Below the pieces are notes generated by a model. It searched no databases and was not told the DNA's origin. It saw only the letters and a program-made list of their open reading frames with translations. Shown here in pieces: positions 25,428 through 39,600 of a DNA stretch of 64,000 bases. This DNA is from Aptenodytes patagonicus (Eukaryota; Chordata; Aves; Sphenisciformes; Spheniscidae): positions 5,520,501-5,584,500 of the forward strand of contig NC_134960.1 of the NCBI RefSeq assembly GCF_965638725.1. The letters run 5' to 3'. The translations under genes and the position numbers were made by a program. The number at the start of each line of letters is the position of its first letter. Within the stretch, counting starts at the first letter, position 1.

Positions 25428-27718
25428 GAAAATAGTCTCTTTTTTTTTTTTAACATTTTAGGGAAGAAAAACCGCATTTAACATAATATACTTACAGTTT
25501 TCATTTGAACAGGCAGAAGTTAACAAATGTGGAACTTGCTGACTACCACTTTCTTAAATACTTGTTGACCTTGTACACAGTATGTAATACCTATGTGTTT
25601 GGCTTACTCTGTATAACAAGCCTATAAAATTGGAAAATGACTTTTGGAAAAGATGATGTATGAATCTCTTCAAGTAGAAATACAAGGTTTTATTCTGGAA
25701 ATTGCTCACAGAGATCAGCTCGAAAAGATACTTGGCTGCCTAGTCTGTTCCTCTGCTTCAGCAGTCTTGTTTCCTCAAGCAGCTGAAAAACTTCAGGGTT
25801 TATCTTCTTTTCCGCAAAACATAAAACATGCTTAAGCTGCCAGGAGGTCCCAGGCTATTAAAAGTGGAATGATTTGGCAACACAAAGAGAAGTGCTGGTT
25901 AGGCACCCATCAAAACTACATCCACAGCTCTGTGTCCCGAAAGTCAAGGATACCACGCCTCCGTATCTACCCCAGCACGACGTGGACTGTAACGACAGAC
26001 CCACCTATTGTCCTTTTTCCTCTGGACAAAAAGAAAATCTGAAGTTAATATCAAGCTAGTAGATCTCTGGATTTTATTACCTTATCTTGGATTATGTTGG
26101 TTATCTATTTGCTGCACACTGGGTGCCACAATTTAATCTTCATAAGGAATGGTGATTTTCCTTTTGTTTAAAGCAAAGAGAGTGAGAAATCCAACAGTGG
26201 ATCATTTAATTCCAGAGCAGCCAGCTGCAGTGAGAAGAGCCACGTTTGAGCACACTCCCAACGCTCACCCAAGACTTCTGTCTTACTCTTTCCCTAAGAG
26301 CTGCTGCTTGCAAGAGATGCTTCTGTCCAGAGACAGAAAGGAGAGAGAGAAAAAAAAGACTGTTAGTAAAGACTGGAAGTCATGCTAAACTAGTGTTTCT
26401 AGACCAGTATTCATCACAAACTGCCACGTGCTCTATAGCATATTAACAAATGTGACTAATACATCACATGCTTCTTTCCCCACTCTGGGAGAGAAGCATG
26501 TGCATGGACATTTTATCTTAATTTTTTTTTCCTTTCATAATGCACGCGTGTGTCACCACATTTTGCTAGAAAAGGCCAGGCCGAAGCCAAGTACTTTACG
26601 CTGGCAGACACACTTTTGGGTCAGTTCTTGAGAGAGTTCTGTTGCAAGAATCTCCATCTGGTTAAACTTTTAAAAATTCACCCCCATACCGAGTTTTATA
26701 AGACCAAAAAAGAGGGAGAGAGGAAATTTGCACTCCCACTAGCTTATGTTTTCTCTTTTTGCTCTTTGCTGCAATGGGACTCCTAGTATAGACTGTCTAA
26801 ACTCCAGAGCTATTTGGAAAACATGGGGTTGGAAAAAATAGCCCAAGCAGAAGGACTATCTACAACTAGCCTCTCCTTTCCCCTCATCCTCTGTACGCAC
26901 CTACCCTTAAGGCTCAATGGTCTCAATAAGGAAAATGAAACACCTTAGGTAATGATAAAACATACAGTAGAAGATAAGTATCGAGTATTTGCACACTAGC
27001 AGTGCAGCATTACAGCAGACACCCTGCCAAAGAGAGATCATTGCCTTCCTTACACCCCCAGGATTCATTGTCTCTTAGCCTGGGAACCTGTCTCCGTTCC
27101 CAAACATGGATATTTTTTTTGGCAGCAAGATGGAACAAAAGGCACAAAGAGAACTAAGAAAACCCTTTCAGTGAAGCCGTAGTCTTTTTTTTCTGTTTCC
27201 CTAAGGACGGGAAACCTTCTAAGGATAGCTTATAACATGCCCAATCCTGCTACCTTTCTGGAAGGTGCTTAATGCTCATAGGGACCTAAAGGAATTAGGG
27301 TGCTTGCAGATTGCAGCCCAGCTTTTGACCTTGAAAAATTAATCCCCTACCTTTAGCACCAAAAATACCACAACATTTTGAAAATGAAATCACTGTTATA
27401 TTTGAGTGGGTGTGTTATTTCGAGACAGCACTAATGTGATTATAAAATCAGTTGTGTCAGCTTATTGGCTCAGCTACAGACACTGATCTGCTCGAGCGTC
27501 TGTTCCTCTAACCGGCTGCTCGCGTTAGGGTGCTTTGTCCCTCCTCAGCTCCGCATGGAAGTAGATGCGATCCGATTCCCACTGTTGCACCAAGGAGAAA
27601 GAAACCCCTTCTTCTTGCAGTTGCCCACCTAGTCTCCATGAAACTTGGCACTTCCAGAGCACCTCTTGTGCCAAATGTGAGCACAGCATCCCCCCAGCCC
27701 GTGAAACGCTATAGCCTT

Positions 27719-27760
27719 TTTATATATATACACACACACACACATATATATATATATAAA
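27719..27760 (+). repeat. Compound microsatellite (TA)n(CA)n(TA)n
   Basis: Alternating purine-pyrimidine tract of (TA)5, (CA)about 7 and (TA)about 8, followed by AAA. The two flanking TA blocks are self-complementary, so the tract can form a cruciform or left-handed DNA. Likely polymorphic in length. Confidence 0.95.
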
Positions 27761-30579
27761 AGCCCCTGCAGCCCCAGCCCGCACAGGCTGGGCTCGCTGC
27801 TTCCAAGTGACAACAGCCAAGGGAAAAAGCTGAGCGGCAGCAGGCTTCAAACCTCCCAGCCTCACTCTTCAGACTCCCCTCCAAATTTTTCTTTGCACTT
27901 GAGCTCCCTCTAAACATTTCCTCTCACCTATTACTGCATCCTGGTAGCAAGTATTTGTTTTCACCTGTTTCTCTGTGGGTGTCTGACAGACACTCAGTGG
28001 CTTGCGCTGCCAGGCACAGTTTAATGCTGTCAGTGGCAGGTGACTCACTGGTATCAGAGGTGTCAGTCCCGGCAGGTTTGACTCAGCCCTTCATCCTTTG
28101 GCAGCAGATTGAAATAAAATGCAATTTCCATTGTATCTGAGGCAGCTTTTCAGACATGGCCATACCAATGTGGCTTTACGTGTTTTATGTGTATAGGATC
28201 TGTAAAGATCCTATAGTTTGCTTGCTCCGCTGGCTTGCTGGTTTTTCTCACTTCTATATGCTGGATCATTCGGCTGCCTCTGTGCACCTCAAAGACCGTT
28301 GTGGTTCATTATTACCACAGTCATCCCAAGGCCAGGTAACTGCCACGTTCCCCTTACGGAAGGTGGTGACTCTGAAATCCTGCCATTAAAAACCTGTCAA
28401 ATAACTGCTTTGCTGCTCATAGAGCAAGAATATCTCAGTTCCCAGTGAAAGTTAAAGGTATCTGAGTAACATATTACCTACCCATCTTCCCCTCCCGTGA
28501 CCAGCCTCAACGCACTGTGCAATGCCCTCAGGCCAAACTCCAAACTTTCCATATGAAAACTGCATATGGCTGTCTGTCCTGCACACAGTATGTAAACATG
28601 AGGCTTGAATCCAACATGAGCTGTGTTTGACCACAGTACCATACTTACAAGCCACAGAAACTTGACAGGCACTTTGTGCAATGGTCAAGATGTTCGTTAT
28701 AGAGATGAGTAACTACTGATTTCAACTGAGAGTGAGAACATGTAATTTCTCATCATTATGTTACGTGGACTAACACTGTTGCACCTTCCTCAGAAACCCA
28801 ACCCAGTATCAGTTAAAAGCCTGGTCATCTTCAGCCTAAAAACCCAGACAATTCACCCCAAACTGTTTTTAATACTAGGTCTGCCAATATAAGTAAAGGC
28901 AAGTAAAGGGCAAGTAAAATGGTGGTGGTGAAAAAACAAGCGTGCCCACCCTGTCTTAGCGTGTTTAGGGAAGCCTGAGCTCAGCTGTGGATGCTAGGGT
29001 CAAGCCCATGACTGTACACGGAAAACCAGAAGTGAGATTCTTCTCCTTCACTGTCCTGAACACTTTGCTTGCTCTCTACATCTGAGAGAATTTGCACCAG
29101 TCTAAAAGTTTAGTTTTCCGCCTTGTAACCTCTTGTCACGTAAGAATTCTGTTACTTGTAAAAATGGACAAATATTTAAAAAACTGAAACTCATGAACTG
29201 CCTGAATTCGTGAATCATTCAGATTGCGTTTTAAAGTCTTTTCTCATCTTTTGATCTTCTCAATCTGGTGTCCAGCCTAACAAGAAGAGGTTAATGCTCT
29301 CTCTTTAAACAGACACTAAGACTTTTCAGTGCCAAATCTCAGCTATGGCTTACACTGAATATTCACCCAGTGGCTGCCTTCCTGCTTATTCCCAGGGGTT
29401 TTCAGTCAAGAAAACAGCTTTCTATTTTTGACAATTGGTTGGAGTAAGGGGATGGAAGCAAGCGAACCGAGTCCTGGTGCTAAATATGACTGGTATGCAC
29501 ACATGCTGATTTTGCATGGACAGTCAGTGCAGATGCAGAGGTAAGCAAGCCAGTCTGCACAAGTCAACTGGGCTTTTAGCATAACAAAAATGAAGCTACG
29601 TTAGTGCCAGGACAATTTTAGGTCCCAAAGCAGCACAGCCAGGTTGGCACAGTGCTGAACTCAGTGGGACCCAGACCATCCCCTTGGAGCTCCAGCTGAG
29701 CAGCCTTGTGCAGGTTTTTCCACCGCTACGGTACTCTATTCTCCTTTACTTCAAATACCGCAGACACAGCCACAGAGAAAACCTGCTCTTAGACTGCTAT
29801 TTACCAGGGTATGCAGCAACCCCTGCACTCTCTGAAGATACGGAAAACGGGATGGATAAAGGAAAGAATCACTGCGTGGAAAGGAACCGCTATTTATGAA
29901 TGCTGATGAGTGAAAATAATAAATTTTTCTGCATTTGTGTCCATTATTTTAGTTTAAACACACACCGAAAGAAGAGGTCCTTAAAACACATTTAAACACA
30001 TTAAAACCATTTTCTCCATGCACACATATCAGACTCAAACCCACTCTACCTAAGCCTGGTATGCCAACAGAAAGATCCACAGCACCTTTCCAGGGCTCTC
30101 AATCAGCTGCGAGACATGTCTGTCTCTCTGAGCAAGTTGTCCAGGCTTCCTTTATAGTCAGTAGAGAAACCCGGATACTCCCAGGGCATAATTAATTTTA
30201 TCCCAAGTTAGTTACCTCCCTATTGACTATCGTGGAGTCTAGATGAGTAATCCAGATGGAGACATCCAAAGTTACACAAGAGGAAACCCACACCAGCATC
30301 GCGGGGGGTGCGCACAGCCCTTCCCTCCCAAACCCGAGGGCCTTGAAAAAGGATTCCCCAAGTAGTTTTGTGCTGCAAAGCGGGAAGCGTAGCTGGAGCC
30401 ATGTCACAGTCACAGGGATGTCCACAGCCCTCGAGAGGGGGGTGGACATCTAGGCTCCTAGTGGCTCTAGGAGGTTGGTACAGGTAGTGTTCACACACTG
30501 CACAATCTTGTCTCCATTCAGTTTCTCATCTAATACAAAACGCGTCTTGCAAATAAATGCAAGGGCTATTAGCCATTTT

Positions 30580-30735
30580 CATAGAATCATTTAGGTTGGA
30601 AAAGACCTTTAAGGTCATCGAGTCCAACCGTAAACCCAACACTGCCAAGTCCACCACTAAACCACGTCCCTAAGTGCCACATCTACACGTCTTTTGAATA
30701 CCTCCAGGGATGGTGACTCAACCGCTTCCCTTTTA
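30580..30735 (-). mobile_element. CR1 LINE 3' tail fragment
   Basis: The plus strand begins CATAGAATCATTTAGGTTGG, followed by AAAAGACC, GTCATCGAGTCCAACC and ACCTCCAGGGATGGTGACTC. This is the reverse complement of the well-known avian CR1 3' end, whose terminal repeat ATTCTATG lies at 30,580. The copy is 5'-truncated to about 155 bp, as is usual for CR1, and carries no reverse-transcriptase coding sequence. It sits 0.8-0.9 kb upstream of the probable first exon of the thymosin-beta gene. Confidence 0.93.
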
Positions 30736-31499
30736 AAGGTTTTTCTGAAATTACATCACTCGATGCCTACAGTGCATTCTCCCTTCACTGCAACTGAAGA
30801 GGTTCCCTGCGAGCGAGCCCAGCGTGGTCCACGCCAGCAGGATGGGTGGAATACAGGGAACAGCCACGCAAGCGGGACGGGAGAACATGGCTTCTTGCAA
30901 AGTGAAGGCAGGAAGGTCGGCTGTGGGCAGCTGCCCGGTTTGGCTTGCAGAGCCACACACCATTGGGCTGAGGGAGGCACCAGCAAGTGGGTTTGTAGCT
31001 ACCAAAGTGGGAGCAAATGAAAGATTCATTGTTCTTCCTTTCAGGACACATTCCCGGACACCAGCACGGTGCTCAGGCCGTACGTATCTCAGATTGCGGT
31101 GATGGTACCACAACTGTGCTTAGAGTGCTCCTGAGCCCCAAGCATGTGCTTCTGCCAGCCTGGGCGGGTGGGGGACGATCCCCAGGCGCTTTGCTGAATA
31201 CACCTAAAATCCCCCCACAAACTGCAGCACCAGCCCTTAAATGAACTCCAAACCTCACATTAACTCTGAACCTCAGCACTGTAAAAGAAGGGCAGGAAGG
31301 GAAACTTAAATATTACTGTCTTGGTGAACGAGGAGAAAAGAAAAAAGGAAAAAAAAAGAATCAAGATGTATTTTGGCAGTTTTCCACATCAGTTTTCCCA
31401 TTTCCCTCCCTTGTGCACTTTCTGCAGCTGCAAGCTGTCCTTTCCCTAAACGCTGAGCAATCCCAGCACTAAACTAATCAATATTAATAGCCATGGGCT

Positions 31500-31599
31500 C
31501 GGGCGGGGGGAGGAGAGGAGAGGAGGGATTACCCTGACCTTTTTCAACTCACACTGCCTCAGACGGCCACCAAGCAGCTGAGGAGAGAGCAGCCAGACG
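31500..31599 (+). other. Candidate promoter and non-coding first exon of the thymosin-beta gene
   Basis: Thymosin-beta genes characteristically have a short non-coding first exon. About 0.9 kb upstream of the coding exon, a GC-richer patch (GGGCGGGGGGAGGAGAGGAG at about 31,501) leads to a splice donor, AGACG followed by GTAATG, with the putative exon ending at 31,599. The 5' edge is a guess and no clear TATA box was found. This is inference from gene architecture. Confidence 0.3.
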
Positions 31600-31680
31600 G
31601 TAATGCCATGTGGTTTTAGTAGCTTTTCTTTTTTTTTTTTTTTTCCTGTGAATATTTACTTCTGTTGCCTCAGTGCAGAT

Positions 31681-32340
31681 AGCGATGAGGTCTGATTGTC
31701 TTCAGGAAGGAAAAAATGTAATTATATCAGCCATCTCCGGGCCAAACCTCGCCTTGATGGGAAACTCCACTGAAATCAGGGGAATAACGCCCAGGCTGGA
31801 TTTTAACTTGAATTTATATTAAAAACAGGAATTGGATTAGGGAAGTTTCGACAGGTGAAGCGTTGAATGCCGGTGTGCTTTGCGGATTTCTCTTATAATA
31901 GGGTATAATCAAACCCATTGAGCCTGCGACTGGGATATTGAGTGCGAGAGCAAACAAAGGGCTGGGTGAGCCAGTCCTCTATTGTTAAGCACAAGTGTCC
32001 ACAGCAGCTCATCCAGATACGGGGGTATGTACGCACTCAGGACAGGGTGCTCAGAATTAAAGACAAATCCTATTAATTAAAACAAAATCATAATTGAAGC
32101 TTTTTGTTCATATTGGATTTGGGGTTTATTGTAGACTTTCTGGTTAGCAGCGTTCCTTAAAAGAGAAGTTTATGTCAGGAGGCACGGGGGATTATTGGCA
32201 ATTAATGCATTGTCTTTTCTTTACTGAGATGTTCTTGTTTCCATGTGCAAAATACGATTTTTAGAAATTTCGTCTGAGAAATCTGGATAAAATTCTATTT
32301 ATGCCTTTTCTCTTTTGCTCTGAAAGAGCCAAGCCTCAGG
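31681..32340. other. Thymosin-beta intron 1 with candidate conserved non-coding sequence
   Basis: Non-coding, complex AT-rich sequence with several homeodomain-type TAATTA/ATTAAT cores (around 31,715, 32,073 and 32,200) and no repeat character. It looks like regulatory sequence, but this rests only on texture. Confidence 0.3.
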
Positions 32341-32384
32341 GAGAGGTCCCAGATTGAGGTCTTAGATTCGTGGGGTTTTTCTGA

Positions 32385-33651
<1,267 letters not shown>

Positions 33652-33932
33652 GCGTAAAATTGAAGATGTGACTGCTGCTTCTTCAGTGGGGTTTTGGCTT
33701 CCGAATTGGGTTGTGGTGTTTTCTTTTGTCCCCCCCATCCAATGTTTGTTGCCCATTTATTGTAGCAAACATTTGCTCATTTCATGTTCCCCAGGGAAGA
33801 AGTTTGTTTTGTGTTTGTTGAACAAGATACTGTGTATTTGTATTCTTAAAACTGTAATTCCAAGTTCTGTATCAACCCCACTACTTGCCAAAAAAAAGCA
33901 ATTTGCATAAAAATTGTTTTCCTAAACCTCAC

Positions 33933-33938
33933 AATAAA
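33933..33938 (+). terminator. Polyadenylation signal of the thymosin-beta gene
   Basis: Canonical AATAAA 282 bases after the stop codon, followed by a T-rich stretch (GGTTTCTTCTG). Confidence 0.75.
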
Positions 33939-33959
33939 CAGGTTTCTTCTGATCAGCTG

Positions 33960-36000
33960 TCTTTGAGCCTTGCAGAAATAGAGTTTACACTGCAACTCTT
34001 ACTAGCGTCCTCCTCACTTTGTTTGCATTGCCACAGCATCTAGAGAGCACAGCCAGGTTGGGAAGAGTTACCCCAGGCACCGACAGGACCCCCTGGTCAG
34101 CATACAGCCCCTCTCCATCAGCACGTACACCTGTATCCTGCAGACTCCCAGAGCCCCAGACAGCACCGACCCCCAGGCACCCCCCGACTGCCTTTGCAAA
34201 TGCCTGGAGACTTCTCTCCCCTTCCCTGTCTCGCTCAAGAGTGTTTCAGGGGAACTCTGAGGGGCAAATCTTTATGCTAGTAGCTCCTAAGCTTTTAAAC
34301 CCCCAGCTTCGCAGCAGGCATGAATAAGATGGGAGGCTGCTGGCCTGCTTCAGCCCTGTCCAACAGTAGGTTAGAGGTCTCAGAGACAAGTGCCTGCTTA
34401 CAAATTCCATGAAAAATTGATGGCTGGGCTGAGGAAATACTCAAATTAGCATCCCAATTGGGAGAAGGGCTACAGCACTGTCTCCGCAGCTTTTCTCTCT
34501 CTTTAGCCTGCCAAGATCCAATCAACCTTGGGACAACTGCAGCACACATAGCCTTTGGCCCATCTAATATCAAGCAATACAGGAACGCGGGAAGGTGAGA
34601 GAAGGAAAGAAAATTTGCTATTGCACTGATTTTCTGGGATGAGAGAGAGACCTTCAGCAGCACAGGGGCGTAGGACACAAACCTTCAAAGCAAGCAAAGA
34701 CTCCCTAAATCATCCTTACTGGTGGTGCAATAACATCCCCACTGGTCTGCAGAGGGCTTGGCAAAAATAGACTCCGATACCAGCTCAGGGGACTCTCAAT
34801 TACATGGTATCACATTATCTCTGGAATTAATTTGCAATCATGTTAGAAAAACAAGTGCTTACTCTGGGAAGATAAACTGCTGTCCCTGGAGCTTCGGTTT
34901 GATCCTACTTGCGCTGTGAAATAGGAATAATTCTGTGTACTTCAACAGGGTTACTTGGGTTTATACCCATGTAAGGCGAGGCAGAAACTGTTCTACAGGC
35001 TTCAGAGAGCAGAAATGAATGGTTGGGGTGGTGTTTAGAAAGCTCTCATTTACTTAAGGGTTGCTTGACACTTGACATTTAGTGTGAATAGTCAGAACTG
35101 TAATTAAACAATAGCAGCGTAGCCGCAAGAAAGGTGACTCTCAGTGGCCACAAAAAGTAAACAGAGGTGGCCAAGAGACCAAGGGAAAACAGACGGCATG
35201 CAGGACTAGTGATTTCCGTTAGAGCTTCGTTAATGTCAGTGGTATTCAAAGGGCCAAGACTGCTGTTTGAATTACTACTCATCAGTTCAACATCGCTGCT
35301 GTTTCTTTTTCATGACCAAGGTTTTTTTGCACATCCTTCTTTGAGGACCTCATTCCCCTTGTCACCTGACTCCAAAGGGGCTTTTTAGGGTCTGCTGGAT
35401 TTATTAATACTCACTTTTATTTAAAGGGTGAAGAATGTGAAAGGTTGAGCAACAAGGAAAATGGTGCTATCTTCTTTGTGACTCATACCTTCCCCACGCA
35501 CTTCAAGGTCAAAGAGCCTTTGACATTATTTAAATATCTACTTTGATGACAGTTCCTTCATGGAGAGAGCATTCAGAGACAGCGCTTAGAGCAACAACAC
35601 CTGCTGGAAACTTGTACAGCTAATACCGTTCAACCAGATTACCCATTCCTTTTCCGCAGGATGACTTTTAAGCACCGTATTGCACTCAGCGGGCAAGCCC
35701 GCAGACTAGACTTTCTCCTTGGTTTTGCCAGGAGACAGCACTTTGTTCCGCGTGACAATCTCCCTCCTTCTCTGCCAGTTCGGAGCATCTGCCAACTCGC
35801 TCAGCACAATAAGCTGTAAATCACCAAAAACCTCTTTGGCACAACTGAGCCAGTGGCCTCTGTCTGTGCCCCCTGTCTGTGCCCCCAGGTTCACCCAGAA
35901 ACTCAAGGCCTGGGCTGTGTCCTCAAGCTTGCACTTTGCAGGAGGAAGGGAAGGAAGATCTGGCCGGAGCAAGAAAACAGATATTCTCCTCTCGTGTTTG
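33960..36000. other. Intergenic, no feature recognised
   Basis: About 2 kb between the thymosin-beta polyadenylation site and the solo LTR. It holds a 13-bp tandem duplication (CTGTCTGTGCCCC twice near 35,860-35,885) and no gene or known repeat. Confidence 0.7.
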
Positions 36001-36600
36001 CACAGTGTCCTGGTTTCGGCAGGGATAGAGTTAATTTCCTTCCTAGTAGCTGGTACAGTGTTTTGGATTTAGGGTGAGAACAATGTTGATAACACACCGA
36101 TGTTTTAGTTGTTGCTAGGTAATGCTTACACTAGCCAAGGACTTTTCAGCTTCCCGTGCTCTACCGACTGAGCAGGCTGGAGGTGCACAAGAAGCTGGGA
36201 GGGGGCACAGCCAGGACAGCTGACCCCAACTGGCCAAAGGGACATTCCATACCATGGGACGTCATGCTCAGTATATAAAGCTGGGGGAAGAAGGAAGGGG
36301 GGGACGTTTGGAGTGATGGTGTTTGTCTTCCCAAGTAACCGTTATGCGTGATGGAGCCCTGCTTTCCTGGAGATGGCTGAACACCTGCCTGCCCATGGGA
36401 AGGAGTGAAGGAATTCCTTGTTTTGTTTTGCTTTGCTTGCATGCGTGGCTTTTGCTTTACCTATTAAACTGTCTTTATCTCAACCCATGAGTTTTTCTCA
36501 CTTTTACCCTTCTGATTCTCTCCCCCATCCCACCGGGGGGGAGTGAGCGAGCGGCTGCGTGGTGCTTAGTTGCCGACCGAGATTAAACCACGACACACAG
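36001..36600 (+). repeat. Target-site duplication CACAG flanking the LTR
   Basis: Identical 5-bp copies directly abut the TG and CA ends of the LTR. This fixes both boundaries and shows that the element inserted as a retrovirus. Confidence 0.9.
36006..36595 (+). mobile_element. Solo LTR of an avian endogenous retrovirus (ERVL-like)
   Basis: A 590-bp element starts TGTCCTGGTTTCGGCAGGGA and ends GGTTAAACCACGACA-like (here GATTAAACCACGACA), giving the retroviral TG...CA ends. It is flanked on both sides by the same 5-bp target duplication CACAG (36,001-36,005 and 36,596-36,600). Inside are a TATATAAAG box at 36,272-36,280 and an ATTAAA polyadenylation signal at 36,463-36,468, in the order expected for U3-R-U5. 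The sequence is of a type I recognise as a common bird LTR, and a 5-bp duplication fits class III (ERVL). No internal gag-pol remains, so it arose by recombination between two LTRs. The intact duplication suggests a fairly recent insertion. Confidence 0.93.
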
Positions 36601-39600
36601 ATACAAAGGATTAGCAGTGTGGCTCTAAGGAGCGATGTGAGAGATCAGAGCACCGTCTACAGCTCTGGAGATATAAAATTTGTCCAAGCATTTGGCTCAG
36701 AGCTGCTCCTGGTGCCGCTGCAGGGCTCATTTTGCCCCCATGAAACCTCCTCCTGGTTTAACTGTTTGCATTTAAAGCCTGACACCACAAACCCAAAGTC
36801 TCAGCGCTTTTATTCACGTCTCACCCCACTGAAAAGGCTACATAGATGAGAAACACTTCAGCCAAGTTCCCCACCCCTGGATCTGACTGCTAAAGCTGTC
36901 GAGTTACAGCAGAGTACACAGCAACTGCACACCGGGAAAAACTCCTCAAGGTTAAAGGCCAGATCTTCCCACCCTTCACCCACCTGCCCCAGGTGGGACA
37001 GGGCCCTTTGGCGGGGCTTGGAGACTGTTTCTTTCACCATTAGCAGTTAAGAAAGGCTTAAAGACACATAGTTACAGTACCCTGATTTGAGAAGCGTCCC
37101 CCTCTGCTGCTGTGTGAAACCACTTCAGCCCAGGAACTGGGTCACGAGATTAAAATTTGTCAAGAGCAGGGACAGGTCTGGCTCCCTGTTATCTTAATCA
37201 AAAAGCATTACAGCCCTTATCTGTGGGGCAAGCTAGGGACACAGACCAGGATGTTGCTCATCATTTAAGGCCAAGACAGTAAATTTTCATCATTCCAGTC
37301 ATTATACTAAGGAAATATTTGTTCCTGCCATTGGAAGGGAGCTATGAGACAAGCCAAACAAAACACCCTGCCCGCACCTAGGAAACACCTTCTGGGTGTT
37401 AACCTGCTCCTGACCTTCACTCCCTGGAAGAGCATCCGCCAGCACCGAGGCTCACCGACAGCCACCCACTGCAGGAGCTAGGGTCCTTCCCCAGCCTCCA
37501 TGCCGGCAGGCAGCTGAGCTGCAGACAACTTCATCAGCAAACCCAACCAGCTCCAGGTGGGAAACTTAAATATTTTTGCCAATTAGTAACAGCCCTTTGC
37601 TGTTTGGATCCTTTACATAACGAGACGTTATCTTGCAACTCCTCCAAAGGAAAAACACCTTCCATGCTAATCGAGTTACAGCAAAAACATCATTATATGC
37701 AGATAAACACCCGCTTTCTTGGCATCACCATGAAGCCAGTCTTGCTCCCTGCATCCTGGGGACAGGGCCAGCCCTCTCAAGATCCTGGCCGAGTCCACCT
37801 GCCCCTGTGAGTCACCTCTAATAGCTCTGCACAGTCGCAGCGGGCCCCGCCTGAGCAGAGGAAATCTGCACTCCTGTCATTATTATATGGAAGTTACTTG
37901 ATTTAATAAATCTCGTTAGGCAGGCATTTGATAACAGTGAAAGCCAGGGAGGACAAACCCTGAACCTAGCTCTCCTAAGAAAAGGGCACGTGTGTGTTGC
38001 GTCTCAGTTGGAGCCCAGCTAAAAGCCCCTGGAGATCCTGCTGATCCCAGCTCAGATACCACAGACCAAGTCCCAAAGCACGTGTGGTGGTTTTTTCCAA
38101 GTATGTTTGGGGGTTCTCTCTTATTTGGATCATTAGCCCCGTGGTTGCTGAGGCATCTCACAGCGAATCTTTAGGTCCAGCTCTGCAGCGGTGAGGGCAA
38201 TGAGCTTTGGCCGGGTGGCTGGTTTGCCACAACGAAAGCTGAGATGCCCATGCAAGGCCAAGGCTGGAGAAATCTTAGCTTTGGGGAAACATCTTTGTGT
38301 GTTTCTGTTCTGCTCTTGGTGGTGCTGACACAGCAGAGACCTCTCCTGCTAAGTGAAGAACAGGGAGAGAAACAAGGAGGAGATGTGAGGGAACACAAGC
38401 TCAGCGGGATCAGGGGTCTGGGCTGCAGCTGCATGGGAAGGAGGAGGTCAGGGGGCCAGGGGAGCAGCCGGGGAGGTGCCCACAGCAGCAGAAACTCGAG
38501 GCAGAAGAAGTCAGGGTGGCTCTCGTGCCTCTGCCCAGCCTGCCTGTTGTTTTTCCAAAAACACAGGGTGAAAACAGTAGTCTTTCTTTTAAAAAGCACT
38601 AACCTTCTGGTGCCAAGCTGGGGGAGCCTCCCACACCGCACACAGGCGAACAAAGCCGCTGTGTCCTCCCAGAGCCCAGGCACGGGCAGCCGGCCCCGGC
38701 CGCTCCACCTGCTCCCGCCCAGTGGGTCCATGGGTCCCCGGCAAGCTCCGGCTGTCCCAACCCGATCCTAGGCACCGAGATGTGTCCCGGCAGCAAAACC
38801 CGCTCAGCCTTGAACGTGAAACGTGGCGCGGGGACGGTTGGGGCTGAGCCAGAGTATGTGGGAGCAGGTGTGTGCGTGCGCGGGGGTGTTTCTCCAGCTC
38901 AATTCCAACGCCGCTCAAACTGACAGCAGGGTAAGCTCTCGTTTCATCTTCTGCGGCGGGTATCTGTGCCGGGAAAGGCGGCTCCATGTGCTTTCTGTCT
39001 TGTCAGAAGAGCTGGCTTGGGAAGGAACAGTTGCTGGGAATGGTTCACACACATCTTGTACGCTGTGCTGACAACAGCTCTTGACAACTCCTACCATCAA
39101 TTGCAAATCTCCCAATGCTTCATGTTTGCTTTGAGGCCCGGCTCCAGAATTCATTCGATCGATGGGGAATCAGGAAAATGGGGGGGCAGAGGGGAGAGCA
39201 AAAGGGTGTTTCTAGCCGCTGTGGTCAGAGACACATGAAAATGGGGTCTTTTAGGGCTCCAGCAGTAAGCACTGAACGAAAAGAATGAGGTTTTTCAAAA
39301 TAAAACAACAATCCTAGGAATTTTAAGCTGGTCGCATGAATTTAGAGGCCAACTCAGTATTGAAATTTTGGGATTTGGCAAAGTTGCAACAAGCAGGGAA
39401 GAAAAAAATGATGTGTGACTCCAAGTGGGTGTTTTCAAACAGAATCTTGTTTGGGGAAAATAATCCCTCTTGGTCTGCTTTGTTTTCTCGTGATGCTGGA
39501 AATAATTCTCCTCCTCAGAGGGAAGAATTGGGTTTTTCTTTTTCTGTCTCAACCATGGGAGCTACCCCAGGTCATGCCTGACCATGGCTGGTCCTCCCAT

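Larger units (their letters stand above)
21150..31450. other. Intergenic region between FAM13B and the thymosin-beta gene
   Basis: About 10 kb with no gene that I recognise. Contents seen: a 17-bp direct repeat at 25,379-25,427 (unit GATGTTCACCTCAGATG, two copies 32 bp apart), a TA/CA microsatellite at 27,721-27,760, a CR1 tail at 30,580-30,735, and scattered short homopolymers. Short open frames show no family resemblance. Confidence 0.7.

Noticed and set aside
38171-38987. Overlapping 130-186-codon open frames on both strands
   Set aside because: GC-rich intergenic DNA, low-complexity residues, no start context, splice pattern or recognisable domain.
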